A stretch of DNA of 64,000 nt from assembly GCF_001677335.1 (NCBI RefSeq), contig NZ_LZYB01000001.1, positions 186,001 through 250,000 on the forward strand, written 5' to 3'. Source of the stretch: Erythrobacter dokdonensis DSW-74 (GTDB lineage Bacteria; Pseudomonadota; Alphaproteobacteria; Sphingomonadales; Sphingomonadaceae). Both the position numbers and the translations under genes were made by a program. Below, piece by piece: positions 9,562 to 19,461 of this stretch (positions are counted from its first letter, which is position 1; every line of letters starts with the position of its first letter). Under the pieces are notes generated by a model that saw only the letters and a list, made by a program, of their open reading frames with translations, was not told the origin of the DNA and searched no databases.

Positions 9562-11121
9562 CTAATCGCGCGCCCAGCCTTTTCGGGCGGGTTCAAGGCT
9601 GTCGAGAAACTTCTGCGCACTTTCCAGATAGTCGGACTTTTTCTCGTCATCCATCCGGTCCCAAGTCGCATAGATGCGCCCGATGCGGTGATTGCTTTCC
9701 AGCCGGTCGCGGTGGCGGTCCATAAAGTGCCAGTAGAGCGGGTTGAAGGGGCAGGCGCCTTCGCCCGTCTTCTTGCTGACCGAGTAGCTGCATTCCTTGC
9801 AGTAATTGCTCATCTTGTTGATGTAATTGCCTGACGCGGCATAAGGCTTTGTCGCGAGGTTTCCGCCATCGGCGTAGAGGATCATGCCGCTCACATTGGG
9901 CAGCTCCACCCACTCGTATGCATCGGCATAGACCGCCAGATACCAGTCCTGCACATCGCGCGGATTGATCCCGGCGAGCAGGCAGAAATTGCCGAGCACC
10001 ATCAGCCGCTGGATATGGTGGGCGTGGGCGTCCTCGCGGGTGGTGCGGATGCAGTCGGCGAGGCAGCGCATGTCGGTTTTGCCGGTCCAGAAGAATTCGG
10101 GCAGGGGCCGGTTGGCGGCGAGTTCGTTGGCTTCGGCCAGATCCGGCATCTGGTGCCAGTAAAAGCCCCGCACATATTCGCGCCAGCCGATGATCTGGCG
10201 GATGAAGCCCTCGACCGAGTTTAGCGGTGCGCGGCCTGCGCGGTATTCGTCCTCGGCGCGCCGGCACAGTTCGAGCGGGTCCAGCAGCCCGATATTGAGA
10301 CTGGTGGAAAGCATCGAGTGGTAGAGGTCGTCTTCGCCATGCACCATCGCGTCCTGATAGGGGCCGAAGAGAGCGAGGCGGCGGGTAAAGAAGGCCTCGG
10401 CCGCTTCCAGTGCTTCATCGCGCGTCACCGGCCAGCCGAACGGTTCGAGATCGCCGAAGTGATCGGCAAAGCGTGTCCCCACCAGTTCGATCACCGCGCG
10501 AGTGGTTTCGTCGGGCGTGAACTTGGGCGCAGGCGGCGCGCGCAGGCCTTCCTTTGGCGGTTCGCGGTTTTCGGCATCGAGGTTCCACTGGTCGCCTTCC
10601 GGGTTTCCGTCGCGACGCATCAGCAAACCGGTCTTGCGGCGCATCTCGCGGTAGAAATATTCCATCGTCAGATGCTTGCGACCGTCTGCGAAGTTTCGGA
10701 AATCGGCGTGTGTGGCGATGAAGCGGGTGTCGGGCAGGATGGTGACGGGGCAGGGCAGGCGACCCTCCCATTCTTCCATCGCGCGTGCCACCCGCCACTC
10801 GCCGCTTTCAGTGACGCGCACTTCGCTCGGCGCGTGGCGCTCGACCGCGCGGACGACTTCACCGGTGAAGCTGCCGGTGTTTTCCGGGTCATCGAGGCGG
10901 ATGTAATCGACCTGCCAACCCTCGGCGCGAAGTTCTGCGGCAAAATGGCGCATGGCTGCGAAGATCAGCACGATCTTCTGCTTGTGGTGCTTCACATAGG
11001 TCGCCTCGTCCCACACCTCCATCATCAGGATGCGGGTTTGGGCTGGCGAGAGGCCGTCGAGGCTGGAGATATTGCGCGACAGCTGGTCGCCGAGCACGGG
11101 CACGAGGATGGGAGAGGTCAT
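9562..11121 (-). CDS. phrB: FeS-type cryptochrome/(6-4) photolyase
   Basis: Light-driven DNA repair enzyme of the prokaryotic FeS-BCP family. The protein is 519 residues. It has an N-terminal antenna-binding alpha/beta domain (VPVLGDQLSRNISSL) and a C-terminal FAD domain with GWREYVRGFYW and NPRDVQDWYLAVY. Four cysteines, C353, C441, C444 and C457, lie at a constant offset of three from the four 4Fe-4S ligands of Agrobacterium PhrB (350, 438, 441, 454). That makes an FeS cluster very likely. Repair of (6-4) photoproducts is the known activity of the family. It lies downstream of priA on the same strand with a 35-base gap. Confidence 0.9.
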   Translation of the reverse strand: MTSPILVPVLGDQLSRNISSLDGLSPAQTRILMMEVWDEATYVKHHKQKIVLIFAAMRHFAAELRAEGWQVDYIRLDDPENTGSFTGEVVRAVERHAPSEVRVTESGEWRVARAMEEWEGRLPCPVTILPDTRFIATHADFRNFADGRKHLTMEYFYREMRRKTGLLMRRDGNPEGDQWNLDAENREPPKEGLRAPPAPKFTPDETTRAVIELVGTRFADHFGDLEPFGWPVTRDEALEAAEAFFTRRLALFGPYQDAMVHGEDDLYHSMLSTSLNIGLLDPLELCRRAEDEYRAGRAPLNSVEGFIRQIIGWREYVRGFYWHQMPDLAEANELAANRPLPEFFWTGKTDMRCLADCIRTTREDAHAHHIQRLMVLGNFCLLAGINPRDVQDWYLAVYADAYEWVELPNVSGMILYADGGNLATKPYAASGNYINKMSNYCKECSYSVSKKTGEGACPFNPLYWHFMDRHRDRLESNHRIGRIYATWDRMDDEKKSDYLESAQKFLDSLEPARKGWARD

Positions 11122-11156
11122 GTGATGGTTACGCGGAGCGACCCGCTTTGGTTTCG

Positions 11157-13322
11157 TTACACAAAGGAATAGGGATCGACATCCACGCCCACGCGTACGC
11201 CGGGGGCGAAGTTCACGCTGGCGATCCAGTCGCGCAACACGCCTTGCAGATTGGCGCTGCGCCGCGCGTTCACCAGAAAGCGGTAGCGATAGCGCCCGCG
11301 CAGCAGGGCCAGCGGAGCAGGGGCGGGGCCGAGGATCTGCACTCCCTCCAGCCGCGGGCGCACGTCGCCCAGCCGCACCGCCGCCTCGCGGGCTTCCCTT
11401 TCGTCTTCTGATGACAGGATGATCGCCGCCCAGCGTCCGAAAGGCGGTGCGCCGGCATCGCGACGGCCTTGCGTCTCGGCGGCGTAGAAGGCGTCACGGT
11501 CACCGTCCGCCAACGCGGCGATCACCGGCGCATCGGGGTGGCGGGTCTGGATCAGCACCTCGCCAGGCTTGGCTCCGCGCCCCGCGCGTCCTGCGACCTG
11601 CGCGACCTGAGAATAGGTGCGCTCGGCCGCGCGCAAATCTCCGCCTTCGAGGCCCAGATCGGCATCGACTACGCCCACCAGCGTCAGCTCGGGGAAGTGG
11701 AAACCCTTGGTCACGAGTTGCGTGCCGATGATGATATCGATCGCCTTGCCTTCGGCCTGCGCAATGAATTCGGCGGCACGCTCGGGCGTGTTCAGCGTGT
11801 CCGAGGTGGCGAGTGCGATGCGCGCCTGCGGGAAGAGATCGCGCACTTCATCGGCGATGCGCTCCACCCCTGGGCCGCAGGCGACGAGGCAGTCACTCTC
11901 GCCGCATTCGGGGCAGGCATCGGGCACCCGCGTCTCGAACCCGCAGTGATGGCAGGCGAGGCGGGCGGAGAGGCGGTGTTCCACCAGCCAGGCGCTGCAA
12001 GAGGGGCATTTGAAGCGGTGCCCGCAATTGCGGCACAGGGTGAGCGGGGCATAGCCGCGGCGGTTGAGGAACAGCAGCGATTGCTCGCCTTTCTCCAGCC
12101 GTTCGCGCAGGGCATCGACCAGCGGTCTGGCCAGCCAGCGCTGGCTGCCGGGCTTTTCCTCGGTGAGATTGACCAGCCGCACTTTCGGCAGGCTCGCCCC
12201 GCCGAACCGGCTGGGCAGCTCGAGCTTTTCGTAGACCCCGATCTCGGCCATGTGCAGGCTTTCAAGCGCGGGGGTGGCGCTGGCGAGGACTACCGGCACG
12301 CCTTCGAAGCGCGCGCGCATCACCGATACGTCGCGGGCGTTGTAGCGCACCCCGTCATCCTGCTTGAAACTGACCTCGTGCGCCTCGTCGACGACGATCA
12401 GGCCGAGGTCCGCATAGGGCAGGAACAGCGCCGAGCGCGCGCCCACTACAACCTGCGCGCTTCCATCGGCAATCGCCCGCCACGCGCGTCGGCGCTCGGT
12501 CGATTTGAGGGAAGAGTGCCACAACACTGGCGGCGCTCCGAAGCGCGCAGCGAAGCGCGCAAGGAAGTTTTCGGTCAGCGCGATTTCGGGCAGCAGCACC
12601 AGCACCTGCTTACCGCTCCGGATCGTCTCGGCGACAGGTTCGAAATAGGTCTCGGTCTTGCCCGATCCGGTCACTCCGTCGAGCAGGAAGGGTGCAAAGG
12701 CACCCGCCCTCACCGCATCGATCAGCCGCGCGGCAACGGTGCTCTGTTCGGGCGAAAGATCGGGCGGGGCATGATCGGGGTCAGCGGGCGGGTAGGGGCG
12801 GTCGATGGCGACTGTTACCGGTTCGATCACGCCTTGGTTGACAAGCCCGCGCAACACCCCTCCGGAAACCCCCGCGATCCCCGCCAGCTCCCTTATCGTG
12901 CCCTGTTCGCCCTCCAGCGCCTCGATCGCGGCAAGGCGCTGCGCGGTCATGCGCTCGGGCAGGCCGCCCGACAGGCGGTATTCGGTCATCGTCGCCGGTC
13001 CGCCCAATGCGCCGCCGCTGGACAGCGCCATGCGCGCGACACTGGCGAGCGGGGCGCAGTAGTAATCGGCGGTCCATTCGATCAGCCGCCTGAGGGCTGC
13101 GGGAAGCGGCGGGACGGGAAGCACTTCGACGATCGGGCGCAGCCGTTCGAAGGCGATATCTTCGCCCGGCAAGCGGCTTTCGTCCCACACGATCCCGGTC
13201 ACCTTGCGCGGCCCCAGCGGTGCGATCACCACGCTGCCCGCAGGCGCGCCGACGCCATCGGGCAGCCGGTAATCCAGCGGGCCGAGCGCAGCGTTGAGCA
13301 CAAGCAGGCGAATGCGGTTCAT
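11157..13322 (-). CDS. priA: Primosomal protein N' (replication restart helicase PriA)
   Basis: 3'-5' helicase that reloads the replisome at collapsed forks. The protein is 721 residues. The N-terminal DNA-binding domain starts MNRIRLLVLNAALGPLDYRL. The helicase core carries Walker A GVTGSGKTE near residue 220 and the DEAH box VVDEAHEVSFKQ. The zinc region has CRNCGHRFKCPSCSAWL and CHHCGFETRVPDACPECG, eight cysteines as in PriA. The C-terminal RecG/helicase motif VAQVAGRAGRG follows. It is divergent from the DUF4197 gene across 54 bases. Confidence 0.96.
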   Translation of the reverse strand: MNRIRLLVLNAALGPLDYRLPDGVGAPAGSVVIAPLGPRKVTGIVWDESRLPGEDIAFERLRPIVEVLPVPPLPAALRRLIEWTADYYCAPLASVARMALSSGGALGGPATMTEYRLSGGLPERMTAQRLAAIEALEGEQGTIRELAGIAGVSGGVLRGLVNQGVIEPVTVAIDRPYPPADPDHAPPDLSPEQSTVAARLIDAVRAGAFAPFLLDGVTGSGKTETYFEPVAETIRSGKQVLVLLPEIALTENFLARFAARFGAPPVLWHSSLKSTERRRAWRAIADGSAQVVVGARSALFLPYADLGLIVVDEAHEVSFKQDDGVRYNARDVSVMRARFEGVPVVLASATPALESLHMAEIGVYEKLELPSRFGGASLPKVRLVNLTEEKPGSQRWLARPLVDALRERLEKGEQSLLFLNRRGYAPLTLCRNCGHRFKCPSCSAWLVEHRLSARLACHHCGFETRVPDACPECGESDCLVACGPGVERIADEVRDLFPQARIALATSDTLNTPERAAEFIAQAEGKAIDIIIGTQLVTKGFHFPELTLVGVVDADLGLEGGDLRAAERTYSQVAQVAGRAGRGAKPGEVLIQTRHPDAPVIAALADGDRDAFYAAETQGRRDAGAPPFGRWAAIILSSEDEREAREAAVRLGDVRPRLEGVQILGPAPAPLALLRGRYRYRFLVNARRSANLQGVLRDWIASVNFAPGVRVGVDVDPYSFV

Positions 13323-13376
13323 CGTGGAGATATATGGGCGGCGGCATCAGTGTCGGGCAAGCATGGAGACCCGCCA

Positions 13377-14075
13377 ATGACCACAATTCTTGCCGCTTCT
13401 GCCAATCGCCGTTCCTTGCTCGCAGGAGCAGCAGGGGCGGGCGCCATGCTGCTGCTGCCCGCCTGCGCAAACACCGGCCCTGCCTTCACCATGGAGGAAG
13501 GGGTGCGCCGCCTGCTGCTGCTGTCGGCCGAGAACGCCTTTGCAAGCCTGACCGCGCCGGGCGGTTTCTGGGACGAGCAGGTGGCCCGGATCGGTCTCGA
13601 CCAGTTCCTTGGCGCGCGCGGCGGCACCCTGTCGCGCATCCTGACCTCGCAATTGTTCAAGGACGGGCTTGAGGAGCGGTTTGCCGGTTTCGCGATAGAG
13701 GCAAGCTTTCGCGCCGCGCCGGTGGTGACTGATGCCGTCAGGGTGATCGGCTTCGCCAACGCGCTCGAGCTGGTGCGTGGCGGGCCAACGGCGGCGAGCA
13801 CCTTCCTGCGCGGGGAAATGGGCACGGCATTGCTCGATGCGATGGTGCCGGAGCTGGGCGAGGCGATCCGGCTGACGGAGGATCCGCTGGTCGGTGAGGC
13901 GCTCGGCGCGCTGGTGGGCGTGAACCCCGGCCAACTCGCATCGCGGATCGGGCGTGAGGTCGACGACGCCATCTGGAGCGAGATCGCACGCGAGGAAGCC
14001 GCCATCCGCGCGCGGCCTGAAGACACGCGCGACCCGGTGCTGATCGGCGTGTTCGGGCTGGGTTCGCAGCTGTAA
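13377..14075 (+). CDS. DUF4197 lipoprotein/exported protein
   Basis: Exported 232-residue protein of the DUF4197 family, function unknown. A twin-Arg-like or lipoprotein leader (NRRSLLAGAAGAGAMLLLPACAN, shown in part as LLLPACAN) precedes an all-helical domain with GVRRLLLLSAENAFASL near the start. The lipobox cysteine is in PAC. The ATG at 13377 follows a GGAG site and opens on the leader; the same frame is open far upstream as a shadow of priA and was not used. It is divergent from priA and convergent with the DUF2490 gene. Confidence 0.78.
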   Translation: MTTILAASANRRSLLAGAAGAGAMLLLPACANTGPAFTMEEGVRRLLLLSAENAFASLTAPGGFWDEQVARIGLDQFLGARGGTLSRILTSQLFKDGLEERFAGFAIEASFRAAPVVTDAVRVIGFANALELVRGGPTAASTFLRGEMGTALLDAMVPELGEAIRLTEDPLVGEALGALVGVNPGQLASRIGREVDDAIWSEIAREEAAIRARPEDTRDPVLIGVFGLGSQL

Positions 14076-14109
14076 TGGCCATGGTCGTGCGGCGCGCTGG
14101 CGTGACGCG

Positions 14110-14766
14110 TCAGAAATGCCAGGTGATCGTGGTCAGCGGGACATGGCTGATCCGGTCGCTACGTTCGCCGCGCGGAAAGACCACGAGCCAGTAACCCGCC
14201 CCCACTTCAAGCCGCTTGTCCAGCCGGTGTACGACCGCGATCTGCGCGCGCCACTGTTCGGTCGATGCACCTTGCCCCGAATTGCGGCCTTGCAACAGCG
14301 CGAACCATTCGCCGTTCAGCGTGGCGCGCCAGCCCCGCGCGATCGGCTGGGTGTAAAGGATCCGCTGGCGTAGCCGCAGCTCCATCCGGTCCGCGCCGTC
14401 GAAAAAGCGTTCTTCCAGCCGCGTCCGCGATTCGAACCGCCCGCGCGTCAGCGTGATCTGCTGGTGCGGCCGCAATTCGGTAAGCCCGCCTGCATCCAGC
14501 ACCATCATACCGCCGCCCACACGCAATCCCTTGGCAAGCTGGCGGTCGATGTTGAACCGCAGCGTCTGCTGGTCGCCGCCGCGCCCGTCGGATCGCCAGC
14601 GCTGGGAGCCGTCCACCGTCAGGGTGGTGCCGTCCGCCACTTCTCCGGTGGCGAAGGTCATCAGCCAGAATTGCGTGTCTTCCTCCGCCGCCAGCGCTTT
14701 CGACGGTTGCCAAGCTGCCACGAGGGCGGCAAGCAGCAGCGCAGATGACACCGACAGTCTGGTCAT
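14110..14766 (-). CDS. DUF2490 outer-membrane-like protein
   Basis: Exported 218-residue protein of the DUF2490 family. A signal peptide (ending SKALAAEED) is followed by alternating amphipathic strands such as DTQFWLMTFATGEV, FESRTRLEERFF and WRAQIAVVHRLDKRLEVGAGYW, ending in an aromatic residue (TTITWHF). Alternating strands and a terminal Phe suggest a small beta-barrel in the outer membrane; this is inference. No function is established. It is divergent from the transaldolase gene. Confidence 0.75.
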   Translation of the reverse strand: MTRLSVSSALLLAALVAAWQPSKALAAEEDTQFWLMTFATGEVADGTTLTVDGSQRWRSDGRGGDQQTLRFNIDRQLAKGLRVGGGMMVLDAGGLTELRPHQQITLTRGRFESRTRLEERFFDGADRMELRLRQRILYTQPIARGWRATLNGEWFALLQGRNSGQGASTEQWRAQIAVVHRLDKRLEVGAGYWLVVFPRGERSDRISHVPLTTITWHF

Positions 14767-14825
14767 GCCCGTGCAGATAGGCTCCTGCGACCCGGCTGGC
14801 CATGCGAAAAGCTCTGGAGTGACCC

Positions 14826-15479
14826 ATGAAGTTCTTTGCCGATACCGCCGAGATCGACGCGATCAGGGATTTGGCTGCCACCGGCCTGCTTGACGGGGTG
14901 ACCACCAATCCCTCGCTGATCGCAAAGTCGGGGCGGGACTTCATGGAGGTGACGCGCGAAATCTGCGCCATCGTCGATGGCCCAGTCAGTGCGGAAGTGG
15001 TCGCGCTCGACCATGAAACCATGATGAAAGAGGCCGAAGTCCTCCGCAAGCTCGCTGACAATGTCTGCATCAAGGTGCCGCTGACGGTCGATGGTCTCAA
15101 GACCTGCAAGGCGCTCACCGGCGATGGCACAATGGTCAACGTCACGCTGTGTTTTTCGGCGAATCAGGCGCTACTCGCAGCCAAGGCAGGCGCGACGTTC
15201 ATCTCGCCCTTCGTGGGTCGGCACGATGACAACGGCTTTGACGGGATGGATCTGATCGAGGACATCCGCCTGATCTACGATAATTACGGCTTCGAGACCG
15301 AAATCCTCGTCGCCAGCGTGCGCCATGTCACCCACGTGCTCCAGGCCGCGAAGATCGGCGCCGACGTGATGACCGCGCCGCCAGCCGTGATCCATGCCCT
15401 GTTCAAGCATGTCCTGACCGACAAGGGCATCGAGGGCTTCCTCGCCGATTGGGCCAAGACCGGACAGTCGATTCTCTAA
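14826..15479 (+). CDS. tal: Transaldolase (small, FSA-like type)
   Basis: Pentose phosphate enzyme that moves a dihydroxyacetone unit between sugar phosphates. The 217-residue length marks the short subfamily shared with fructose-6-phosphate aldolase. Seen are [27 protein letters not shown], the Schiff-base lysine in NVCIKVPLT, and [26 protein letters not shown]. The gene is followed after 3 bases by cobT, so the two share a transcript. Transaldolase versus aldolase activity cannot be decided from sequence alone. Confidence 0.92.
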   Translation: MKFFADTAEIDAIRDLAATGLLDGVTTNPSLIAKSGRDFMEVTREICAIVDGPVSAEVVALDHETMMKEAEVLRKLADNVCIKVPLTVDGLKTCKALTGDGTMVNVTLCFSANQALLAAKAGATFISPFVGRHDDNGFDGMDLIEDIRLIYDNYGFETEILVASVRHVTHVLQAAKIGADVMTAPPAVIHALFKHVLTDKGIEGFLADWAKTGQSIL

Positions 15480-15482
15480 GCG

Positions 15483-17321
15483 ATGGCAGACCAGTCACCG
15501 CTCGATCTGTTCAAGCAGGCGCTGACCGGCGCGTCGCGGGCGATTGCGCGCGACCCGGAGGTCGAGGTGGCGTGGAGCGCCGATGTGCCGGGCGCGGCGG
15601 GCAACCGTTTCCGCGTGCCGCTGCCAGGGCGTGACCTTCCTGCCGAACAGGTCCGCGAGGCACGCGGCTTCGCCGATTCCTTCGCGTTGAAGCTGCGTCA
15701 CCACGACCCTGCGCTCCACGCCCGCAGCGCGCCGCCCGAACCTGTCGCGCGAGCCTGCTATGACGCGATCGAGCAGGTGCGTTACGAGGCTTTGGGCGCC
15801 AACCGGTTTGGCGGGATCAAGGCCAATCTCGACGCCGCGACCGAGCTGCGCACCGCGGGCGACAAGATCGTGCGCGCGCAGAATTCCTCCGAAGTCCCCT
15901 TGCAGACCGCGCTCGCCCTGCTGGTGCGCGAGGCGCTGACCGGCGAGGCTGTCCCGGCGCGCGCGCAGGGCGGGATTGAACTGGTGCGCGACTTCCTTGA
16001 GGAAAAGGTCGGAGGTGATTTCGCGGGGCTTGCTGACAAGATCGGCGATCAGGAAGCCTTCCAGAAACTCGCGCTCGATATGTTGCGCGAACTCGATCTC
16101 ACCCGCCCGACCGACGCTCCCGACGAAGGCGAATCGGACGACCCAGACGACGAGGATTCGCCCAGCGACGAAGATCAGGGCGAGGATGACAACCAGGGCG
16201 AAGGCGATCCGCAGAGCGCGGAAATGGCCGGGGACATGGCCGAAGGTGATGGCGAGGGCTCCGAAAGCTCCGAGGCTGAAACCGACAGCGAAATGTCCGA
16301 AGGCGAACCGGGCGACGAGGGTGATGCCTCCAATGCCCCGGTGCGCCCCAACCGCCCGCAGGCCGAAATTCCCGCCAGCGTCGATTACAAGGCCTATACC
16401 ACGCGTTTCGACGAGGAAGTGGCTGCGCCCGACCTGTGCGATGCAGAGGAGCTGGACCGGCTGCGCGCCTATCTCGACAGCCAGCTTACCGGGCTCCAGG
16501 GGGTCGTGACGCGCCTCGCCAACCGGTTGCAGCGCCGCCTGATGGCGCAGCAGAACCGCAGTTGGGATTTCGATCAGGAAGAAGGCGTGCTCGATGCCGC
16601 GCGCCTGTCGCGCGTGATCGTTTCGCCCGGCACTGCCCTTAGCTACAAGGTCGAACGCGATGTCGAGTTCAAGGACACCATCGTCACGCTCTTGATCGAC
16701 AATTCGGGCTCGATGCGCGGGCGTCCGATCTCCATCGCCGCGATCAGCGCGGACATTCTGGCGCGCACGCTCGAACGCTGCGGGGTCAAGACCGAGATCC
16801 TCGGCTTCACGACCCGCGCGTGGAAGGGCGGGCAGAGCCGCGAGGCCTGGCTGGCCGACGGCAAGCCGCCGAACCCCGGCCGCCTAAACGATCTGCGGCA
16901 TATCATCTACAAGCAGGCTGACGAGCCATGGCGCCGGGCGCGCCGCAATCTCGGGCTGATGATGCGCGAGGGCCTGTTGAAAGAGAACATCGACGGCGAG
17001 GCGCTGATGTGGGCGCATTCCCGCCTGCTCTACCGCCCCGAAGAACGCCGCATCCTGATGGTGATTTCAGATGGTGCGCCGGTGGACGATTCAACCCTGA
17101 GCGTGAACTCGGCGGGCTATCTCGAAGCGCACCTGAGGGGCGTGATCGAGTGGATCGAGAAGGTCTCGCCGGTGCAGCTCGTGGCAATCGGCATCGGCCA
17201 CGACGTGACGCGCTACTACAGGCGCGCGGTGACGATCATGGACGTCGAACAGCTTGGCGGCACGATCATGGAGCAGCTGGCCGAGCTGTTCGAGGACGAA
17301 AAGGGCATCAAGAGACAATGA
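15483..17321 (+). CDS. cobT: Cobaltochelatase CobT-type subunit (acidic linker plus VWA domain)
   Basis: Partner of the AAA+ subunit CobS in aerobic cobalt insertion into hydrogenobyrinic diamide. The protein is 612 residues with a helical N-terminal part, a very acidic Asp/Glu/Ser linker at about 205-285, and a C-terminal von Willebrand A domain whose metal site is DNSGSMRGR. The region [23 protein letters not shown] is typical of CobT. CobS and CobN are not in the window. It overlaps the nitroreductase start by four bases (ATGA), indicating translational coupling. Confidence 0.88.
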   Translation: MADQSPLDLFKQALTGASRAIARDPEVEVAWSADVPGAAGNRFRVPLPGRDLPAEQVREARGFADSFALKLRHHDPALHARSAPPEPVARACYDAIEQVRYEALGANRFGGIKANLDAATELRTAGDKIVRAQNSSEVPLQTALALLVREALTGEAVPARAQGGIELVRDFLEEKVGGDFAGLADKIGDQEAFQKLALDMLRELDLTRPTDAPDEGESDDPDDEDSPSDEDQGEDDNQGEGDPQSAEMAGDMAEGDGEGSESSEAETDSEMSEGEPGDEGDASNAPVRPNRPQAEIPASVDYKAYTTRFDEEVAAPDLCDAEELDRLRAYLDSQLTGLQGVVTRLANRLQRRLMAQQNRSWDFDQEEGVLDAARLSRVIVSPGTALSYKVERDVEFKDTIVTLLIDNSGSMRGRPISIAAISADILARTLERCGVKTEILGFTTRAWKGGQSREAWLADGKPPNPGRLNDLRHIIYKQADEPWRRARRNLGLMMREGLLKENIDGEALMWAHSRLLYRPEERRILMVISDGAPVDDSTLSVNSAGYLEAHLRGVIEWIEKVSPVQLVAIGIGHDVTRYYRRAVTIMDVEQLGGTIMEQLAELFEDEKGIKRQ

Positions 17322-17992
17322 CGAAAGCGACCACCGTTACCCAAGCCGTCACCACCCGCCGCTCCATCCGGGCGTTCCTCGACAAGCCGGTCGATCTCGC
17401 CACGCTCACCCGCGTGATGGACACGGCGCGCTGGGCGGCTTCAGGGTGCAATTACCAGCCGTGGGAAGCGAGCATCGTCACCGGCCAGCCGCTCAAGGAC
17501 CTGCAGGCGAAGATCATCGCCAACGGCCCGCAGACTGCCGAATACGATTGGGCCGCGCCGGGGCAGGAGGAGGCCTACAAAAAGCGCCTCGACGGGGTTT
17601 CGGCGGGCATGTTCGGTGCCATGGGCATCGCCCGCGACGACGGTGCCGGGCGCATGGCGGCGATGGCCAAGAATGCCACAAGCTTCGATGCGCCGGCCGT
17701 GCTGTTCGTCTATTTCCCGCGCCTGATGAAGGAGCCGCAGTGGTCGGACGTCGGCATGTGGCTGCAGACCGTCGCCCTGCTGCTGCGCGAGGAGGGGCTG
17801 GATAGCTGCTTCCAGGAATTCATGGCGCTCTATGCCAACACGATCCGCGACTTCCTCGGCCTTGATCACGAACGCTACATGTTCTTTTGCGGCATGGCGA
17901 TCGGCTACCGCGACCCGGACGCGCCGGTGAACAATTTCGAGCGCGAGCGCGTGCCGCTGGAAGAGCAGGTGAAGTTCATCGGCTGGGATTGA
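17318..17992 (+). CDS. Nitroreductase family protein
   Basis: FMN-dependent oxidoreductase, 224 residues. The N-terminal [15 protein letters not shown] and [15 protein letters not shown] are the FMN phosphate- and ring-binding segments. [20 protein letters not shown] is the dimer helix and [17 protein letters not shown] the C-terminal signature. The start ATG overlaps the cobT stop. A place in cobalamin synthesis (BluB is a relative) is tempting, but this protein looks like a general nitroreductase. Confidence 0.87.
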   Translation: MTKATTVTQAVTTRRSIRAFLDKPVDLATLTRVMDTARWAASGCNYQPWEASIVTGQPLKDLQAKIIANGPQTAEYDWAAPGQEEAYKKRLDGVSAGMFGAMGIARDDGAGRMAAMAKNATSFDAPAVLFVYFPRLMKEPQWSDVGMWLQTVALLLREEGLDSCFQEFMALYANTIRDFLGLDHERYMFFCGMAIGYRDPDAPVNNFERERVPLEEQVKFIGWD

Positions 17993-18024
17993 CCCGCACG
18001 CCGTCCGCAAGCAAAGCGCGGGCC

Positions 18025-19461
18025 ATGACCGATACGCCGCTCAAGCTGTTCAACTCGCTCACCCGTTCGATCGAGGTGTTCGAGCCCGTCCATCCGGGCG
18101 AGGCGCGCGTGTATACCTGCGGGCCGACGGTCTATAATTACCAGCATATCGGCAACATGCGCGCCTATGTCTTCGCCGATACGCTGGGGCGGGTGCTGCA
18201 ATGGAAGGGCTATAGCCTCACCCACGTCGTCAACATCACCGATGTCGGACACCTCACCTCTGACGCGGACGAGGGCGAGGACAAGATGGAGCGCATGGCC
18301 GCGCGCGAGGGCAAGAGCGCATGGGACATTGCGCGCTTCTATCAGGAGGATTTCGAGCGCGATCTGGCGCGGCTGAATGTGCAGCCCAAACAGCATCCGC
18401 GCGCGACCGAATATGTCGAGGCGATGATCGACTGGGGCAAGTCGATTGCCGACAAGCACTGTTACGAGCTGGAGAGCGGGCTCTATTTCGATGTGTCGAC
18501 GGTGGCGGATTATGGGCGGCTGGCGCGGGCCGTTACCGAGGACGGGGAAGGTCGTATCGAGAGCGTCGAAGGCAAGCGCAACGCCGCCGATTTCGCCATC
18601 TGGCGCAAGACACCGGCGGGCGAGACCCGTCAGATGGAATGGGATTCGCCATGGGGCCGGGGCGCGCCTGGCTGGCACCTTGAATGCTCGGTGATGGGCG
18701 AGGCGCTGCTCGGCTTCCCGTTCGACATCCACACCGGCGGGATCGACCACCGCGAAATCCACCACCCCAACGAGATCGCGCAGAATCAGGCGTATTGCTG
18801 CACGAATGGGCTCGATGATCCGCGCAATTCGGGCGCGAAGATCTGGATGCACAACAATTTTCTGGTGGAACGCTCGGGCAAGATGTCGAAGTCCTCGGGC
18901 GAGTTCCTGCGGCTGCAACTGCTGGTCGACAAGGGCTACCACCCGCTCGCCTACCGCCTGATGTGTTTGCAGGCCCATTACCGCTCCGAGCTGGAGTTCA
19001 GCTGGGAAGGCCTGGGCGCGGCCCTGACGCGGTTGAAGCGGATGGTGATGGGCATCGAGCGGCTCAAGCAGCGAGTTGATGCCGAACCCGCAGGCAAGGC
19101 TGACATGAGTCTCTATCAGATCGATGAGGCCATTTCCGATGATCTTAACACTGCGAGGGTGCTGGTGATTGCAGAGTCAATTTCGGCGGAGAAAGGCTAC
19201 GCAGGGGATCGGCTCAATGCGATAGCCGAGTGCGACAAACTACTCGGCCTGAACCTGTTCGATCTCACCCGCGCCGACCTTCGCATCCGCCCCAAGGCCG
19301 CGACCATCACCGAAGCCGAAATCGAAGCCGCGCTCGCCCGCCGCAAGGAAGCGCGCGCCGCCAAGGACTTCGCCACGTCGGACGCGATCCGCGACGAACT
19401 CGCGGCGCAGTGCGTCGAGGTGATGGACGGCGATCCGCTGGGATGGGAGTGGAAGTTGTGA
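18025..19461 (+). CDS. cysS: Cysteine--tRNA ligase
   Basis: Charges tRNA-Cys. The protein is 478 residues. Class I signatures are present: the HIGH equivalent HIGNMR in NYQHIGNMRAYVFAD, and KMSKS in SGKMSKSSGEFL. Zinc ligands are the Cys of YTCGPTVYN, the Cys of WHLECSVM and the HH of GGIDHREIHHPNE. The ATG at 18025 is used because it opens on the conserved N-terminus. The 2-hydroxyacid dehydrogenase start overlaps its stop codon (GTGA), so the two are coupled. Confidence 0.97.
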   Translation: MTDTPLKLFNSLTRSIEVFEPVHPGEARVYTCGPTVYNYQHIGNMRAYVFADTLGRVLQWKGYSLTHVVNITDVGHLTSDADEGEDKMERMAAREGKSAWDIARFYQEDFERDLARLNVQPKQHPRATEYVEAMIDWGKSIADKHCYELESGLYFDVSTVADYGRLARAVTEDGEGRIESVEGKRNAADFAIWRKTPAGETRQMEWDSPWGRGAPGWHLECSVMGEALLGFPFDIHTGGIDHREIHHPNEIAQNQAYCCTNGLDDPRNSGAKIWMHNNFLVERSGKMSKSSGEFLRLQLLVDKGYHPLAYRLMCLQAHYRSELEFSWEGLGAALTRLKRMVMGIERLKQRVDAEPAGKADMSLYQIDEAISDDLNTARVLVIAESISAEKGYAGDRLNAIAECDKLLGLNLFDLTRADLRIRPKAATITEAEIEAALARRKEARAAKDFATSDAIRDELAAQCVEVMDGDPLGWEWKL

